This document shows positions 26,742-35,547 of a DNA stretch of 37,537 bases, in pieces. Below the pieces are notes generated by a model. It was given only the letters and a program-made list of their open reading frames with translations. It was not told the origin of the DNA and did not search any database. A program made the translations under genes and the position numbers. Origin of the DNA: Gammaproteobacteria bacterium (GTDB lineage Bacteria > Pseudomonadota > Gammaproteobacteria > UWMA-0217); assembly GCA_027081275.1 (NCBI GenBank), contig JALWKV010000152.1:70820-108356 (forward strand). Reading direction: 5' to 3'. Positions within the stretch are counted from its first letter, which is position 1; each line of letters begins with the position of its first letter.

Positions 26742-27635
26742 TCAACGCAGGGAAGCTACGGGATCCGGCTGCATGATCAGCTCGTCCATGGTGACGATCA
26801 GTTCGCTGAGCCACTGGCCGCCGCGGGGATCCTGCGCCAGTGCGACGGCGATGTAGCGGCGGCCTTTGTGTTCGACGATGGCGCTGTCGGCGTGATACTG
26901 CTTCCACGAGCCGGACTTGCGGTAGATGACCGCTTCGGGGGCGGCCTTTTTCAGCCCCTTGACGAACTTGTGGTTGATGCCGGGCTTGCCGAGGATGGCC
27001 TTCATCTCCCTGGCGAGGTCGGGACGAATCAGCTTGCCGCTCTCGAGCAGATAGTAGAGACGCGCCGCCTGGATGGCGGTGGCGCCATGCGAGAGGTGGT
27101 GCAGCGGGTCGCGCTTCCAGGCGACGCCGCGCCCATACTCCTTGCCGACCCAGAGGCCGCCGTTCATCGACTCGCAGTAGAGCTGGTAGCGCGGATCCTG
27201 CAGCAGCTCGGCGAGGTATTCCTTGCCGACGCGGTTGAGCATTTCGGTGGCGGCGGCGTTGGACGAGTAGCGGATCATCTTCGTCAGCAGCTCGCGATTC
27301 TCGTCATCGAGCGCCATCTCGCCCCGTTCGATCTTGACGAAGGCGCCGAACAGGATGGCGATCTTCGGCAGGCTGGCGGCGTAGACCATCGCGTCGCCAT
27401 TGAGGGCGGCGATGCGGGGGTTGTCGACGTCGGTGATGTCGAGCAGGGCGATTTCCAGCTTGCCCTTGCGGACGGCCTTCTCCAGGCCGAGATCGGCCAC
27501 GCGCTGCTCCAGCCGTTTCTGGAGAAGCGGGTCACTGTTTGAACTCTGGATGCGGAACTCGGGGCTGGCTTGAAGGGGGGAGAGGCATAGAATGGCGGCG
27601 AGCGAAACGAAAAAGCGGACTGCGGGGTGAATCAA
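26742..27635 (-). CDS. Exported serine hydrolase, class A beta-lactamase fold (second copy)
   Basis: This 297-residue protein has a signal peptide (FFVSLAAILCLSPLQA, cleavage near 23) and the motif set S88-L-P-K91, S124-S-N126 and a KSGSW triad near residue 245. It is shorter than the neighbour at 25440-26708 but shares the layout, including RYSSNAAAT and the sentence-like strand LDITDVDNPRIAALNG (the other copy has LDLTDPDHPVYAEHRG), so they are probably distant paralogs. I prefer a TTG start at 27635, because GAGG stands nine bases before it and it leaves the signal peptide first; an upstream GTG at 27674 would overlap the divergent transporter start. Convergent with the dikinase-hydrolase pair. 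Confidence 0.8.
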   Translation of the reverse strand: MIHPAVRFFVSLAAILCLSPLQASPEFRIQSSNSDPLLQKRLEQRVADLGLEKAVRKGKLEIALLDITDVDNPRIAALNGDAMVYAASLPKIAILFGAFVKIERGEMALDDENRELLTKMIRYSSNAAATEMLNRVGKEYLAELLQDPRYQLYCESMNGGLWVGKEYGRGVAWKRDPLHHLSHGATAIQAARLYYLLESGKLIRPDLAREMKAILGKPGINHKFVKGLKKAAPEAVIYRKSGSWKQYHADSAIVEHKGRRYIAVALAQDPRGGQWLSELIVTMDELIMQPDPVASLR

Positions 27636-27667
27636 GACGCTATACCTCGTGTGGAGAGCAAACCGAT

Positions 27668-28978
27668 ATGGCACAACCTGATAAGGAGCAAGTCCCTGAC
27701 GATCGTGGGGGCAAAACTGTCCCGATACTGCAATCGGGGCTGCTGTTTGTCAATTTCTTCCTCATCATCACGGCGCTCTACCAGCTCAAGCCCGCGAGCC
27801 GTTCGCAGATTCTGGAGGTGATCGGGGCGAAGGATCTGCCGTGGGTCTGGATCGGCTCGGCGCTGACGCTGTTCGTCTTCATCAATATCTACAACCGCGT
27901 GCTGCGGCGGGTGGGGCGGCTGCGCGTCGTGCTCGGCTCGGCGCTGCTGGCGATGGCGGCGCTGTTCGGTTTCCGGCTTGGGCTGGAGTCGGGCGGCGCG
28001 GTGGCGCCGATCGCCTTCTACATCTTCGTCGATCTGGTGGGCGTGATACTGGTGGAGTAGTTCTGGAGCCTGGCCGACAGCATCTACAGCACCCGCGACG
28101 GCAAGAACTGGTATGGCATGATCGGCACCGGCGGGCTCCTCGGCGGCATGACCGGCAGCGCGCTGGGCGCCGCGCTGATCCACTACACGCCGCTGCAGAC
28201 GCCCGATCTGCTGCTGGTGGGCGCCGGCATCATCGGCCTCATCTTCGCCATTACGCTGCTGCTCAGCCGTCGCGGCTACTATCGGCAGATGCAAGGCGCC
28301 GCCGATCGCATCAGCCACACGGCCTGGCCCTACCAGTCGAGCAGCAACCGTCGTCGCTATCTGCTGCTGATCGCCGGCGCGCTGCTGATGGCGCAGCTCG
28401 TCTCGCCGCTGGTGGAATTCCAGTTCATGCGAATCGTCGAGGTCAGCTTTCCGGAGCGCGAGGCGCGCACCGCCAGCCTCGCGCTGTTCTTCTCCGTGCT
28501 CAGCGGCTTTTCGATCTTCGTCAATCTGCTGATCACGCCGCTGATCCTCAATCGCCTCGGCGTGCTCGCCGGCCTGCTGGCGCAGCCGCTGATGCTGGCC
28601 GCCTCGACGCTCGGTTTCATGGCGCAGGGCGGCTTCATCTCGGCCGCCGTGATGAAGATCGGCGACCGTGGCCTGTCGTACTCCATCACCCGCTCCGCGC
28701 GGGAACTGCTCTACATCCCCGTCGATCAGCTCGTCATGTATCAGGCCAAGGCATGGATCGACATGTTCGGCTACCGCAGCTTCAAGGTCGTCGGCGCCGC
28801 CATCATTCTCGTGCTGACGCAGTGGACGACGCTCGCGCAGGATCTGCTCAGCCTCAACTGGGTGATCCTGATCTCCTGCGGGATATGGATGCTGCTGCTG
28901 GTGGCGCTGCATCGCCACTACGAGATGCTGGTGCGGCCGGTTCCGGCCAGCGTCGGGCAGCCGGCGGCGATGCGGTGA
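27668..28978 (+). pseudogene. Npt/Tlc-like nucleotide transporter (MFS-type) with in-frame amber codon
   Basis: The reading frame from ATG 27668 encodes a 12-helix-type membrane protein of 436 codons that is broken once by TAG at 28058-28060 (codon 131). The sequence across it is FVDLVGVILVE-stop-FWSLADSIYSTRDGKNWYG; in related transporters this position reads VEQFWSL, so one C-to-T change in CAG explains the stop. Both halves are otherwise intact and in the same frame. The N-terminal LYQLKPASRSQ and the GTGGLLGGMTGSALG loop suggest the Npt1/Npt2 (ATP:ADP antiporter-like) group; a general MFS carrier is the alternative. An ATG at 28118 could re-initiate a 286-residue C-terminal part. Divergent from the second serine hydrolase. 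May be a pseudogene, a suppressed stop or a sequence error. Confidence 0.7.
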
Positions 28979-29176
28979 GGGCGTGGGGCGTTGCCCGAGT
29001 ACTCCGATTGCGGCAGGGTAATTTCTGCCCCGCTAGCTTGATACTGTTTGGCTGCAGAGCAACCCGACCCATTGCTGAACTTGGTTGCTGGTCTGTTCAC
29101 ACAGGAGACCTTGACCTTTGCCAGAACGAAGTATGAGGATGGGCGTTACCCACTCGAACTGAAGAAGATCCAGGCT

Positions 29177-29703
29177 ATGCGAACCTTGGGAGAATATTTT
29201 CGAGTATTGCAACAAGACCTGGAAAGGAATCAGGTCTCGGCCCTCCGCGCGGGCTTGTCCATTGTGCTTCCCACCAGTTTCAATGCGCTGATATGGTTAA
29301 GACTTTACCAGCTTCTTCGCGCCTACGGCTTACCGGTATCGCCGGTGATGGGTTATCTTCGTTTTGTTCACCAGCTTCAGGTGTACGGCGATTGCCAAGT
29401 TGGGGGGGGCTATATATGCCGCACCCACAGGGAATTGTCATGAACAACGCACGGGTTGGCGAGAATTGTGATCTGTACGGCAGTGTTGTGCTGATCAACT
29501 ATTTTGGCCAGGGGGTCAGAATTGGCGATCACTGCAAGTTGGGCAATGGTTGCCGGATTCTTGGAGGAGTAGAGCTTGGCGCGCATACCAAAGTCGCTCC
29601 CGGCGCGGTGGTTTTTGAAAGTTTTCCCGATGGGTGGGTGACGCTTTGGGGTAATCCCGCCGTGGTGAAACGATATCGAAAGCCTCCCGAAATACAACTT
29701 TAG
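29177..29703 (+). pseudogene. Serine-acetyltransferase-like hexapeptide acyltransferase, frame broken at a G8 tract
   Basis: The first half (frame of ATG 29177) encodes LGEYFRVLQQDLERN and FNALIWLRLYQLLRAYG, a normal N-terminal helical part, and ends at a stop at 29441-29443. The second half in another frame encodes GLYMPHPQGIVMNN, then left-handed beta-helix hexapeptide turns (VGENCDLYGSVVLI, IGDHCKLGNGCRILGGVELG, TKVAPGAVVFESFPDG) up to 29703. Both join if one G is added to the eight G at 29402-29409, giving a protein of about 176 residues. TTG 29048 is a possible longer start. Such acyltransferases in polysaccharide loci O- or N-acetylate sugars. Either a broken gene, a phase-variable gene, a -1 frameshift site or a sequencing error. 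Confidence 0.72.
29402..29409 (+). repeat. G8 homopolymer at the acyltransferase frameshift
   Basis: Eight consecutive G residues, preceded by TT and followed by CTATAT. Nine G would fuse the two halves of the acetyltransferase. Tracts of this length are prone to slipped-strand change in replication and to miscalls in some sequencing chemistries. Confidence 0.8.
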
Positions 29704-29722
29704 TCGCCGGATAATCACGCCG

Positions 29723-30862
29723 ATGAGCGCACAAACTATCGATCTCTTTGTTTTTATTGACGGCCTTGGCTGGGAGATCTACCGGGCGCATCCGTGGTTT
29801 TTGAAAGATCACGCGCCCTACGCCAAACCCGTCGAGTCGATTCTGGGTTATTCCAACGCCTGCATTCCCTCGATTCTTTGTGGCCGGATGCCCGATGAGC
29901 ATTTGCATTGGTCGAGTTATTACTATTCGCCGCTGAACAGCCCGTTCGCGGATATCGCCCTGGCGGGCCGCGTACCCCGAATCCTCCGAAGCGTTGGCCG
30001 GATCAATCGACTCTATCTGGCCTATCTGAAGCGATCCGCTGGTTTTGACGGTTATTTCGACGCCTACGATATTCCCCGGTGGAAACTGAAGCGGCTGGAT
30101 TATTACGAGAAGCAGGATCTATTTCAGCCGCAAGCCTATAACGGTTGGGACAACGTGTTTGCCGCCTGGCGGCGTCAGGGCAAAGCCTGGCTATGTCTCT
30201 CCGACGGGGATGATGACAGCAAGCTGCATCAGCTCCAGCGCGAGGCGGCGACAAGGCGCCTCCCGGAGAAAGCCTATCTGCACCTCAACGGGCTCGATGG
30301 CCTGTTGCATCAATATCCGCACGCTTCTTCGCCCGTGGCGAACTGTCTCTCGGCCTACCAATCGAAGCTGGACGCCGTGCTGGGTGGACTGAAATCACAG
30401 GGTATCCCGTGCCGGCTCAAGGTATTTTCCGATCATGGCATGTGTCGGGTCGGCGCGACGGTTGACATTGCGCGGCTGCTCGCCGGGCTGGATCTCGACA
30501 CGCCGGGAGACTATTTCGCCTTTCTCGACGCCACCATGGCGAGATTCTGGTTCGCCAATGACCGTGCGAAAGAAAAAGTGATCGACCGGCTCGCCGGGCT
30601 GGCCGATGGCCGGTGGCTGGCAGTGGAAGAACGCAAGGCCCACGGCCTTGATCCCGAGGCGGTGGGTTTCTATGGAGAAGAGATTTTTCTTCTCAACCCT
30701 GGAGCGGTGATCGAGCCGAACGACCTTTCCCGCAAAGCCCCTTATGGCATGCATGGCTATGATCCCGCCCACAAGGATAGCTTCGCCGTGCTGTTGAGTT
30801 CGGATCAGTTATCGAATGAGCCAATGCGGATTACTGACATTTTTCAGTCTGATTTTGTTTAG
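29723..30862 (+). CDS. Alkaline-phosphatase-superfamily phosphodiesterase/pyrophosphatase-like protein
   Basis: The 379-residue protein has the metal-binding pattern of type I phosphodiesterases: FVFIDGLGW at 9-17 (D13), a nucleophile segment GYSNACIPSILCGRMP at 42-57, FSDHGM with D237 and H238, and GMHGYDPAHKDSFAV near residue 345 carrying the last metal histidine. No signal peptide or membrane helix is visible, so it is probably cytoplasmic. Family members cleave phosphodiester or pyrophosphate bonds, or transfer phospho-groups. It lies 19 bases after the acetyltransferase, suggesting one operon, and converges with the flippase gene with a 4-base overlap. In this locus it may act on a sugar nucleotide or a phospho-substituent of a surface glycan; the substrate is not evident. 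Confidence 0.75.
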   Translation: MSAQTIDLFVFIDGLGWEIYRAHPWFLKDHAPYAKPVESILGYSNACIPSILCGRMPDEHLHWSSYYYSPLNSPFADIALAGRVPRILRSVGRINRLYLAYLKRSAGFDGYFDAYDIPRWKLKRLDYYEKQDLFQPQAYNGWDNVFAAWRRQGKAWLCLSDGDDDSKLHQLQREAATRRLPEKAYLHLNGLDGLLHQYPHASSPVANCLSAYQSKLDAVLGGLKSQGIPCRLKVFSDHGMCRVGATVDIARLLAGLDLDTPGDYFAFLDATMARFWFANDRAKEKVIDRLAGLADGRWLAVEERKAHGLDPEAVGFYGEEIFLLNPGAVIEPNDLSRKAPYGMHGYDPAHKDSFAVLLSSDQLSNEPMRITDIFQSDFV

Positions 30863-32337
30863 CCCCGCCTTTTCTCCGTGGCTTGCCCTTCAGCGACTCG
30901 GGGCTGGTAAACGCTGCCCGAGCGGAGAACCCTGAATATGGCCGCTGCCGTGTAAACCAGCATCAGCGCCGATGCGACCTTGTCGAGCCAGGATCTTTGC
31001 GCCGCCACCGCGATTAGCGTCAGACCCGCGAGGGGGATGGAATACATACCCGCTGTCGCAATGCCAGCGACAAACCCCCTCGCCAATACCTCTCTCTCGG
31101 GTCGATCCAGGCTGCGATTTTGTCGCGCCAGATACAGTAAATACATCGCACTGGTCATCGCCAGCGATAGCAGGATAAGCACGGCGTCGGTCAGCCCCGA
31201 GAGGAGCGCGATGAGAATGGGCGTGAAAAACAGGGCAAGCTGTATGATCGGGAAGTTCACCATTCGCTCCCGCATCATGGCTCGGTATTGTAGCGGCTCC
31301 ATGACGAGCCGTAGCCCGAAATAACTCGCGGTCACGATGATCAAAACCGTACTGGATTGGAGAAAGCGCAGATTGTCGGGCAGGTTCTCTGCCCTGATGA
31401 ACGTCAGCGGGCCCAGCAAGCTGACGACCGATAGCGCGTAGGCGGCGACCAGCGTCCGCGTGGCCAGCCGGGTTGCGACCGGGCGCGTCTCGGTGAGGAT
31501 GTGCTGGTAGTAAGCGGGCGTCGCGCTTTTGATGATCAGATGGAGAAATTCGAATGCCCGGTAGACGATGGTCATTCGGGCGATCCGGGTCAGCACCGCA
31601 TCGGCGGCTTGCGCTTTGTCCATCGGGGCCGGCGACGCGCCGATGACCAGCAGCAAGGCGCGAAATCCAAAGCGCTGGCCGAGATTCAATAACCACTGGT
31701 TCAGCGAGATGCTGTACCGATGGCCGCCCTTGCGCCAACGGGATGTTTGATCTCCCGGCGTCCCCAAATGACGGAGAATATGGGGAAAGAAATACAGGGT
31801 TTCGGCGGCCTGCGTCAACAGGACGGCCCAGGCGATGCCCGCGACGCCAAAGCCCGCGCGGATGGCCAGCCAGATCAGCGTCAGCCGGAGCAGGGCCGTG
31901 AAGATTCTCAGAAGACCGACCTTGTGACTCTCGCCTCTGGCGAAAAAGACGCCTTGATAAACGCCATTCACATTGCTCAGGCCCTCCGCGCAGATGGCGA
32001 TAATCAGCGCCGCCGACAGAGGCGCCCGGACTGACCGGGTTGAATGGCTGAAGCTGAAATAAAGCGAGCCCAACAGGCTGAGCAGGACGATCCCCAGCCC
32101 ACTGTAAAGCATGATTTTCAGACTGTGCCAATGCTGTTCCGCCAGGTTCCCGTCGGCGACCGCGCGCTGCATCGATAAACTCAGCCCGAATTCGAATAGC
32201 GCCGTAAACGATGCAATACTGGAAACCAGTATCCAAAGACCATATTCAGCGGGAGTCAAAAGGGCAATAAAAACAGGCAGGGTGAGCGCGTTCAGCCCCA
32301 CGCCGATCATGTTGAGCAGGGCGGCGTGCCGTTTCAC
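30859..32337 (-). CDS. Wzx-like flippase / lipopolysaccharide biosynthesis membrane protein
   Basis: This is a 492-residue integral membrane protein with 12-14 hydrophobic segments. The N-terminal LTPAEYGLWILVSSIASFTALFEFGLSLSMQRAVADG is the standard MOP-superfamily entry (adjacent helices plus the small gly/leu motif of Wzx proteins). It starts with GTG at 32337 inside the stop of the upstream ligase gene (GTGA overlap), so the two are coupled. It presumably moves lipid-linked glycan across the inner membrane. It is distinct from the flippase at 8404-9705, so the window holds two separate glycan export systems. Confidence 0.82.
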   Translation of the reverse strand: MKRHAALLNMIGVGLNALTLPVFIALLTPAEYGLWILVSSIASFTALFEFGLSLSMQRAVADGNLAEQHWHSLKIMLYSGLGIVLLSLLGSLYFSFSHSTRSVRAPLSAALIIAICAEGLSNVNGVYQGVFFARGESHKVGLLRIFTALLRLTLIWLAIRAGFGVAGIAWAVLLTQAAETLYFFPHILRHLGTPGDQTSRWRKGGHRYSISLNQWLLNLGQRFGFRALLLVIGASPAPMDKAQAADAVLTRIARMTIVYRAFEFLHLIIKSATPAYYQHILTETRPVATRLATRTLVAAYALSVVSLLGPLTFIRAENLPDNLRFLQSSTVLIIVTASYFGLRLVMEPLQYRAMMRERMVNFPIIQLALFFTPILIALLSGLTDAVLILLSLAMTSAMYLLYLARQNRSLDRPEREVLARGFVAGIATAGMYSIPLAGLTLIAVAAQRSWLDKVASALMLVYTAAAIFRVLRSGSVYQPRVAEGQATEKRRG

Positions 32338-33557
32338 GCGGGCGCCAGCCCGTTCAGGCGTTCGCGTTTCAGCATGGCCGGAGCGGCGGTGAGTATGCCG
32401 AGGTAAGGGAACAGGAGGGACATGATGGCGCTCCGCCGCAGCGAATCCTCAAGCATGCTCTGCAGTAGCAACAGACAGGTGGCCAGGATCATGCCGAGCA
32501 AGAAGTACTTTCGCCAGTCGGAGTCGGCCATGCGATGTTGCGCGATCATCCCTTGGATCAGCGGGAAGATGAACAGCAAGCTGAAAATGATCATGCCTCC
32601 AACCCCGGTTTCCGCCATCATCAGAAGAAAAGCGTTGTGCGCCGGGGGAAGATCATCATGAAAATGCACTGCCGCGAAATGCTCGGTATCGTAGGTGCGG
32701 GCGGCGAGTGAATAGTTGTTGATTCCGACCCCAGTAACGTAGTCGAGGCCCATCTTGATTGCAAGCGCATCCATTTCTGCGCGTCCCCCACCTGATAGCA
32801 CGCCGTGTTCGAGACGTTCAACGAAGGTATCGGATGCCTTGAATCCAATCGGAATGGAGAGCGCCATGAGTATTAGGCCCCAACGCAACGCCTTGTTGGC
32901 GTGGTGCAGCGAGAGATCTACCAAAATACAGAGAATGCCAATGAGCATTAACGCGAGTGCTGATCGAGATACGGACAGAATGGCGCCGAGCGAGATCAGA
33001 AAGGTGGGTACGGCGATAACAAACGGTCGAATACTAGACCGGCGCCGATGAGTGACAAGCAGAAACATGAGCGGCATGGAAACAACGATAACAAAGCTGC
33101 CCATCAGGTTGGGGTGATGGAGAAAAGCCGACACGCGATAGACGCCCAGGACATAGCGATCCCAGAGAAAACTCATGCCGTGTAACGTCGCGATCAATAG
33201 CAGTGCGACCAATGTCGCTTCAAGTCTCCTGTTTGTGATATTGCCGGCAAAAACGGCTAGTACCATACCAAACTTCGCCATTTCAAAAATGGCATAATAA
33301 CTGTTGATATGGCGACTGATTGGTGCATTCAGCACCGAGATCGCAAGGGTGGCAAGAAACAGAAGGAAGATCCCGCCGAGGACTTGCGCCTCGAGTGGGG
33401 GTTTGTTAACAATAGTTTTCAATAAGAGCGGTAGATAGATCAGGTCAGCAACTTGTATGGTGAAACCGAACACGGTTCCGCGATAATGGTCTTCCTGGGC
33501 GGTAAAGGTAATGCCAAGGTGAGTGGTGAATGTCGAGGTCACAAGTGCTGCGACCAA
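32334..33557 (-). CDS. O-antigen ligase / Wzy family membrane protein, N-terminus probably truncated
   Basis: The 407-residue frame encodes about 10 membrane helices and the family loop (FHDDLPPAHNAFLLMMAETG near residues 298-317), with the conserved DYVTGVGINNYSLAAR just before it. It could be a polymerase or ligase. The recognisable sequence begins abruptly: TTHLGITFTAQEDHYRGTV at residues 11-29 looks like the loop after a first helix that is not there. The ORF start at 33557 lies inside the truncated start of cas8e on the other strand, so the two genes overlap head to head by 35 bases. This suggests a deletion or rearrangement joined them. It overlaps and probably drives the flippase gene downstream. 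Confidence 0.75.
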   Translation of the reverse strand: MVAALVTSTFTTHLGITFTAQEDHYRGTVFGFTIQVADLIYLPLLLKTIVNKPPLEAQVLGGIFLLFLATLAISVLNAPISRHINSYYAIFEMAKFGMVLAVFAGNITNRRLEATLVALLLIATLHGMSFLWDRYVLGVYRVSAFLHHPNLMGSFVIVVSMPLMFLLVTHRRRSSIRPFVIAVPTFLISLGAILSVSRSALALMLIGILCILVDLSLHHANKALRWGLILMALSIPIGFKASDTFVERLEHGVLSGGGRAEMDALAIKMGLDYVTGVGINNYSLAARTYDTEHFAAVHFHDDLPPAHNAFLLMMAETGVGGMIIFSLLFIFPLIQGMIAQHRMADSDWRKYFLLGMILATCLLLLQSMLEDSLRRSAIMSLLFPYLGILTAAPAMLKRERLNGLAPA

Positions 33558-35016
33558 TTTTCGCGGCGCCCTCTACCAGTTTCTCATTGGCCTGCTACAG
33601 ACCGCATTCGCACCGGAAAACCTCAGGGAATGGCGGCGCTGGTGGCGAGAACCGCCCGATGCGGAAACCCTGGATCAAGCCTTCGCCCCCTACGAACGGG
33701 CCTTCGAAATCTTCTCGGCCATCGGCGAACCGGCTTTCATGCAGGATCTGACACTGGATGAGGGCGAAGAAAAAGAAATCGCCGCTTTGTTCGTCGAAGC
33801 GCCGGGCGGCAAGACCCTGCGCGACAACCAGGATCATTTCGTCAAGCGCGGCGGCATCGAGAAACTATCGCCGGAGATGGCCGCCCTGGCGCTGTTCACT
33901 CTGCAGATCAATGCGCCAGCCGGAGGCGTGGGCCACCGCGTTTCGGTGCGTGGCGGCGGGCCGCTGACCACGCTGGTGCTGCCACCGGAGAACAGCGAAG
34001 GTGACTGCTTGTGGCGGCGCTTGTGGCTCAATGTGCTGACGCGGGATGAACTTCAGCAACTCCCCGGCGACCACGAAAATAACGCCATTGGAAAAATCTT
34101 TCCCTGGATGGCCCCGACCCGCATCAGCGAAAAGAAAGGGATGGAAACCTACCCGGAACACGCCCACCCGTTGCAGGTGTACTGGCCCATGCCCCGGCGC
34201 ATGCGCCTGCTGCCATCGGACCATGAGGGGCACTGCGACCTCACCGGTCAAGCCGCTTCCAGCCTGGTGAATCGTTACCTCACCAAAAACTACGGCATCA
34301 ATTACGCGGGCCACTGGCAGCACCCCTTGACCCCTTATGTTCTCGAAGCGGACAAGGAGCCGCTTTCCATCAAGGCGCAGCACGGTGGGCTGGGCTATCG
34401 CCATTGGCTGGGGCTGGCGGTCACCGCGCAACAGGGCAAGCTCACCCGAGCCCCGGCGCTGGTAGTGCGCTGTTATGGCGATCGGCAGAACCGCATGGCG
34501 GAACTCGATTTCCAACCTCGCTTGTGGGCTTTTGGCTATGACATGGACAACATGAAAGCGCGCTGCTGGTACGAAGCCGAAATGCCGCTGTTCAATCTCG
34601 ATCAAGACGAGCGGGATGACATTGCCGAGTATGCAAAGAGAATGATCGAAGCCGCCACCGATGCGCTCAAGACCCTAAAGTCCGCGCTGAAAAACGCCTG
34701 GTTCGATCGCCCCAAGGACGCGAAGGGCGACATGTCCTTTATCGACGCCAATTTCTGGTCCGCCACCGAGGCGCCGTTCTACCGCTTGCTGCAGCAACTG
34801 GTCGACCGACTCGACGACGAAGACGCCATCGACGCGTTGTTAAAAAAGTGGGCCGGCATCCTGAGGGACGAAGCTCGGAAACTGTTCGATCAATACGCCC
34901 TCTCCAGCCTGAACGAGGACGGCGACCTCAAGCGCGTCGTCAAGGCGCGTGACGGCAAGGGCGGACTCAATCACCACCTCAATGGCAGCCGCGCGCTGAA
35001 AAACCTGGCGGCCTGA
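33523..35016 (+). CDS. casA: Type I-E Cascade large subunit Cas8e (Cse1/CasA), N-terminally truncated
   Basis: The 497-residue frame carries the Cse1 family from FRGALYQFLIGLLQTAFAP onward, with EPAFMQDL, the zinc-site-region equivalents and the C-terminal helical bundle (KLFDQYALSSL). Full-length homologs start about 40-45 residues earlier with the motif (D)PWIPV, and this part cannot be found in any plus-strand frame upstream. The first about 12 codons (MVNVEVTSAAT) look like fortuitous sequence from the neighbouring ligase gene. Cas8e recognises the PAM and recruits Cas3. Loss of the N-terminus probably disables the gene unless another start works. The cas3 gene usually found upstream is absent. 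Confidence 0.85.
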   Translation: MVNVEVTSAATNFRGALYQFLIGLLQTAFAPENLREWRRWWREPPDAETLDQAFAPYERAFEIFSAIGEPAFMQDLTLDEGEEKEIAALFVEAPGGKTLRDNQDHFVKRGGIEKLSPEMAALALFTLQINAPAGGVGHRVSVRGGGPLTTLVLPPENSEGDCLWRRLWLNVLTRDELQQLPGDHENNAIGKIFPWMAPTRISEKKGMETYPEHAHPLQVYWPMPRRMRLLPSDHEGHCDLTGQAASSLVNRYLTKNYGINYAGHWQHPLTPYVLEADKEPLSIKAQHGGLGYRHWLGLAVTAQQGKLTRAPALVVRCYGDRQNRMAELDFQPRLWAFGYDMDNMKARCWYEAEMPLFNLDQDERDDIAEYAKRMIEAATDALKTLKSALKNAWFDRPKDAKGDMSFIDANFWSATEAPFYRLLQQLVDRLDDEDAIDALLKKWAGILRDEARKLFDQYALSSLNEDGDLKRVVKARDGKGGLNHHLNGSRALKNLAA

Positions 35017-35028
35017 CTGGAGTAGCTT

Positions 35029-35547
35029 ATGCGTTTCATTATTTTGAAAGACGAAGACCGTCGGCAGGCCATCCGTGAATGGCACGGTGAGCTGCACGAC
35101 GAAAATCACCGTGGCGACCGCGCCCGCCTGCGCCGCTGCGACACGCTCGATGCCGTGATGCTGGAACCGGCCTATTTTCGGTTGTGCCAGAAAACCGGGG
35201 GTGACGCCGAAGGGCTGGCGCTGATTGCCGGCCTGTTGGCCTGGGTGGAAAACCCCAGCGACCAGCCCACCGCCGTGCTGTTGGGACGCCCCAAACCCGG
35301 CGGTGACACGCCGCTGTTCAGCGAACTGCGTTTTCAACGCCTGCTGGCGTCGAACGACGCAGACGATTTCTATCAGAGCATGCGCCGCGCCATCATGCAG
35401 TTGGGCAAGACGGCGGATCCCATCCGGCTCGCCGACGAAATTCTGCACTGGCATGCCCAGCAGCGCTGGCCGGACAGCTACCGGGGCACACGCCAATGGC
35501 AGTACCGCATGGCGCAAGGCTACTACGAGCCCAAGAGCCTGGCGTGA
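35029..35547 (+). CDS. casB: Type I-E Cascade small subunit Cse2 (CasB)
   Basis: This 172-residue basic helical protein is the right length for Cse2, which lies along the belly of Cascade in two copies and helps hold the R-loop. WHGELHDENHRGDRARLRRCDTLDAVML near residues 19-46 and FQRLLASNDADDFYQSMRRAI near residue 102 are characteristic. It starts 12 bases after cas8e in normal I-E order. The C-terminal 25 bases overlap the end of the doc-like toxin gene on the opposite strand, so the insertion of the toxin-antitoxin module may have replaced a few terminal codons. Confidence 0.88.
   Translation: MRFIILKDEDRRQAIREWHGELHDENHRGDRARLRRCDTLDAVMLEPAYFRLCQKTGGDAEGLALIAGLLAWVENPSDQPTAVLLGRPKPGGDTPLFSELRFQRLLASNDADDFYQSMRRAIMQLGKTADPIRLADEILHWHAQQRWPDSYRGTRQWQYRMAQGYYEPKSLA

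Noticed and set aside
28058-28060. Reassignment of TAG as a sense codon in this organism
   Set aside because: Other well-supported genes terminate at TAG with conserved ends, so a genome-wide recoding is not supported.
27632-28918. 428-residue minus-strand frame under the transporter
   Set aside because: His/Gln/Arg-rich antisense shadow; does not explain the amber codon on the plus strand.
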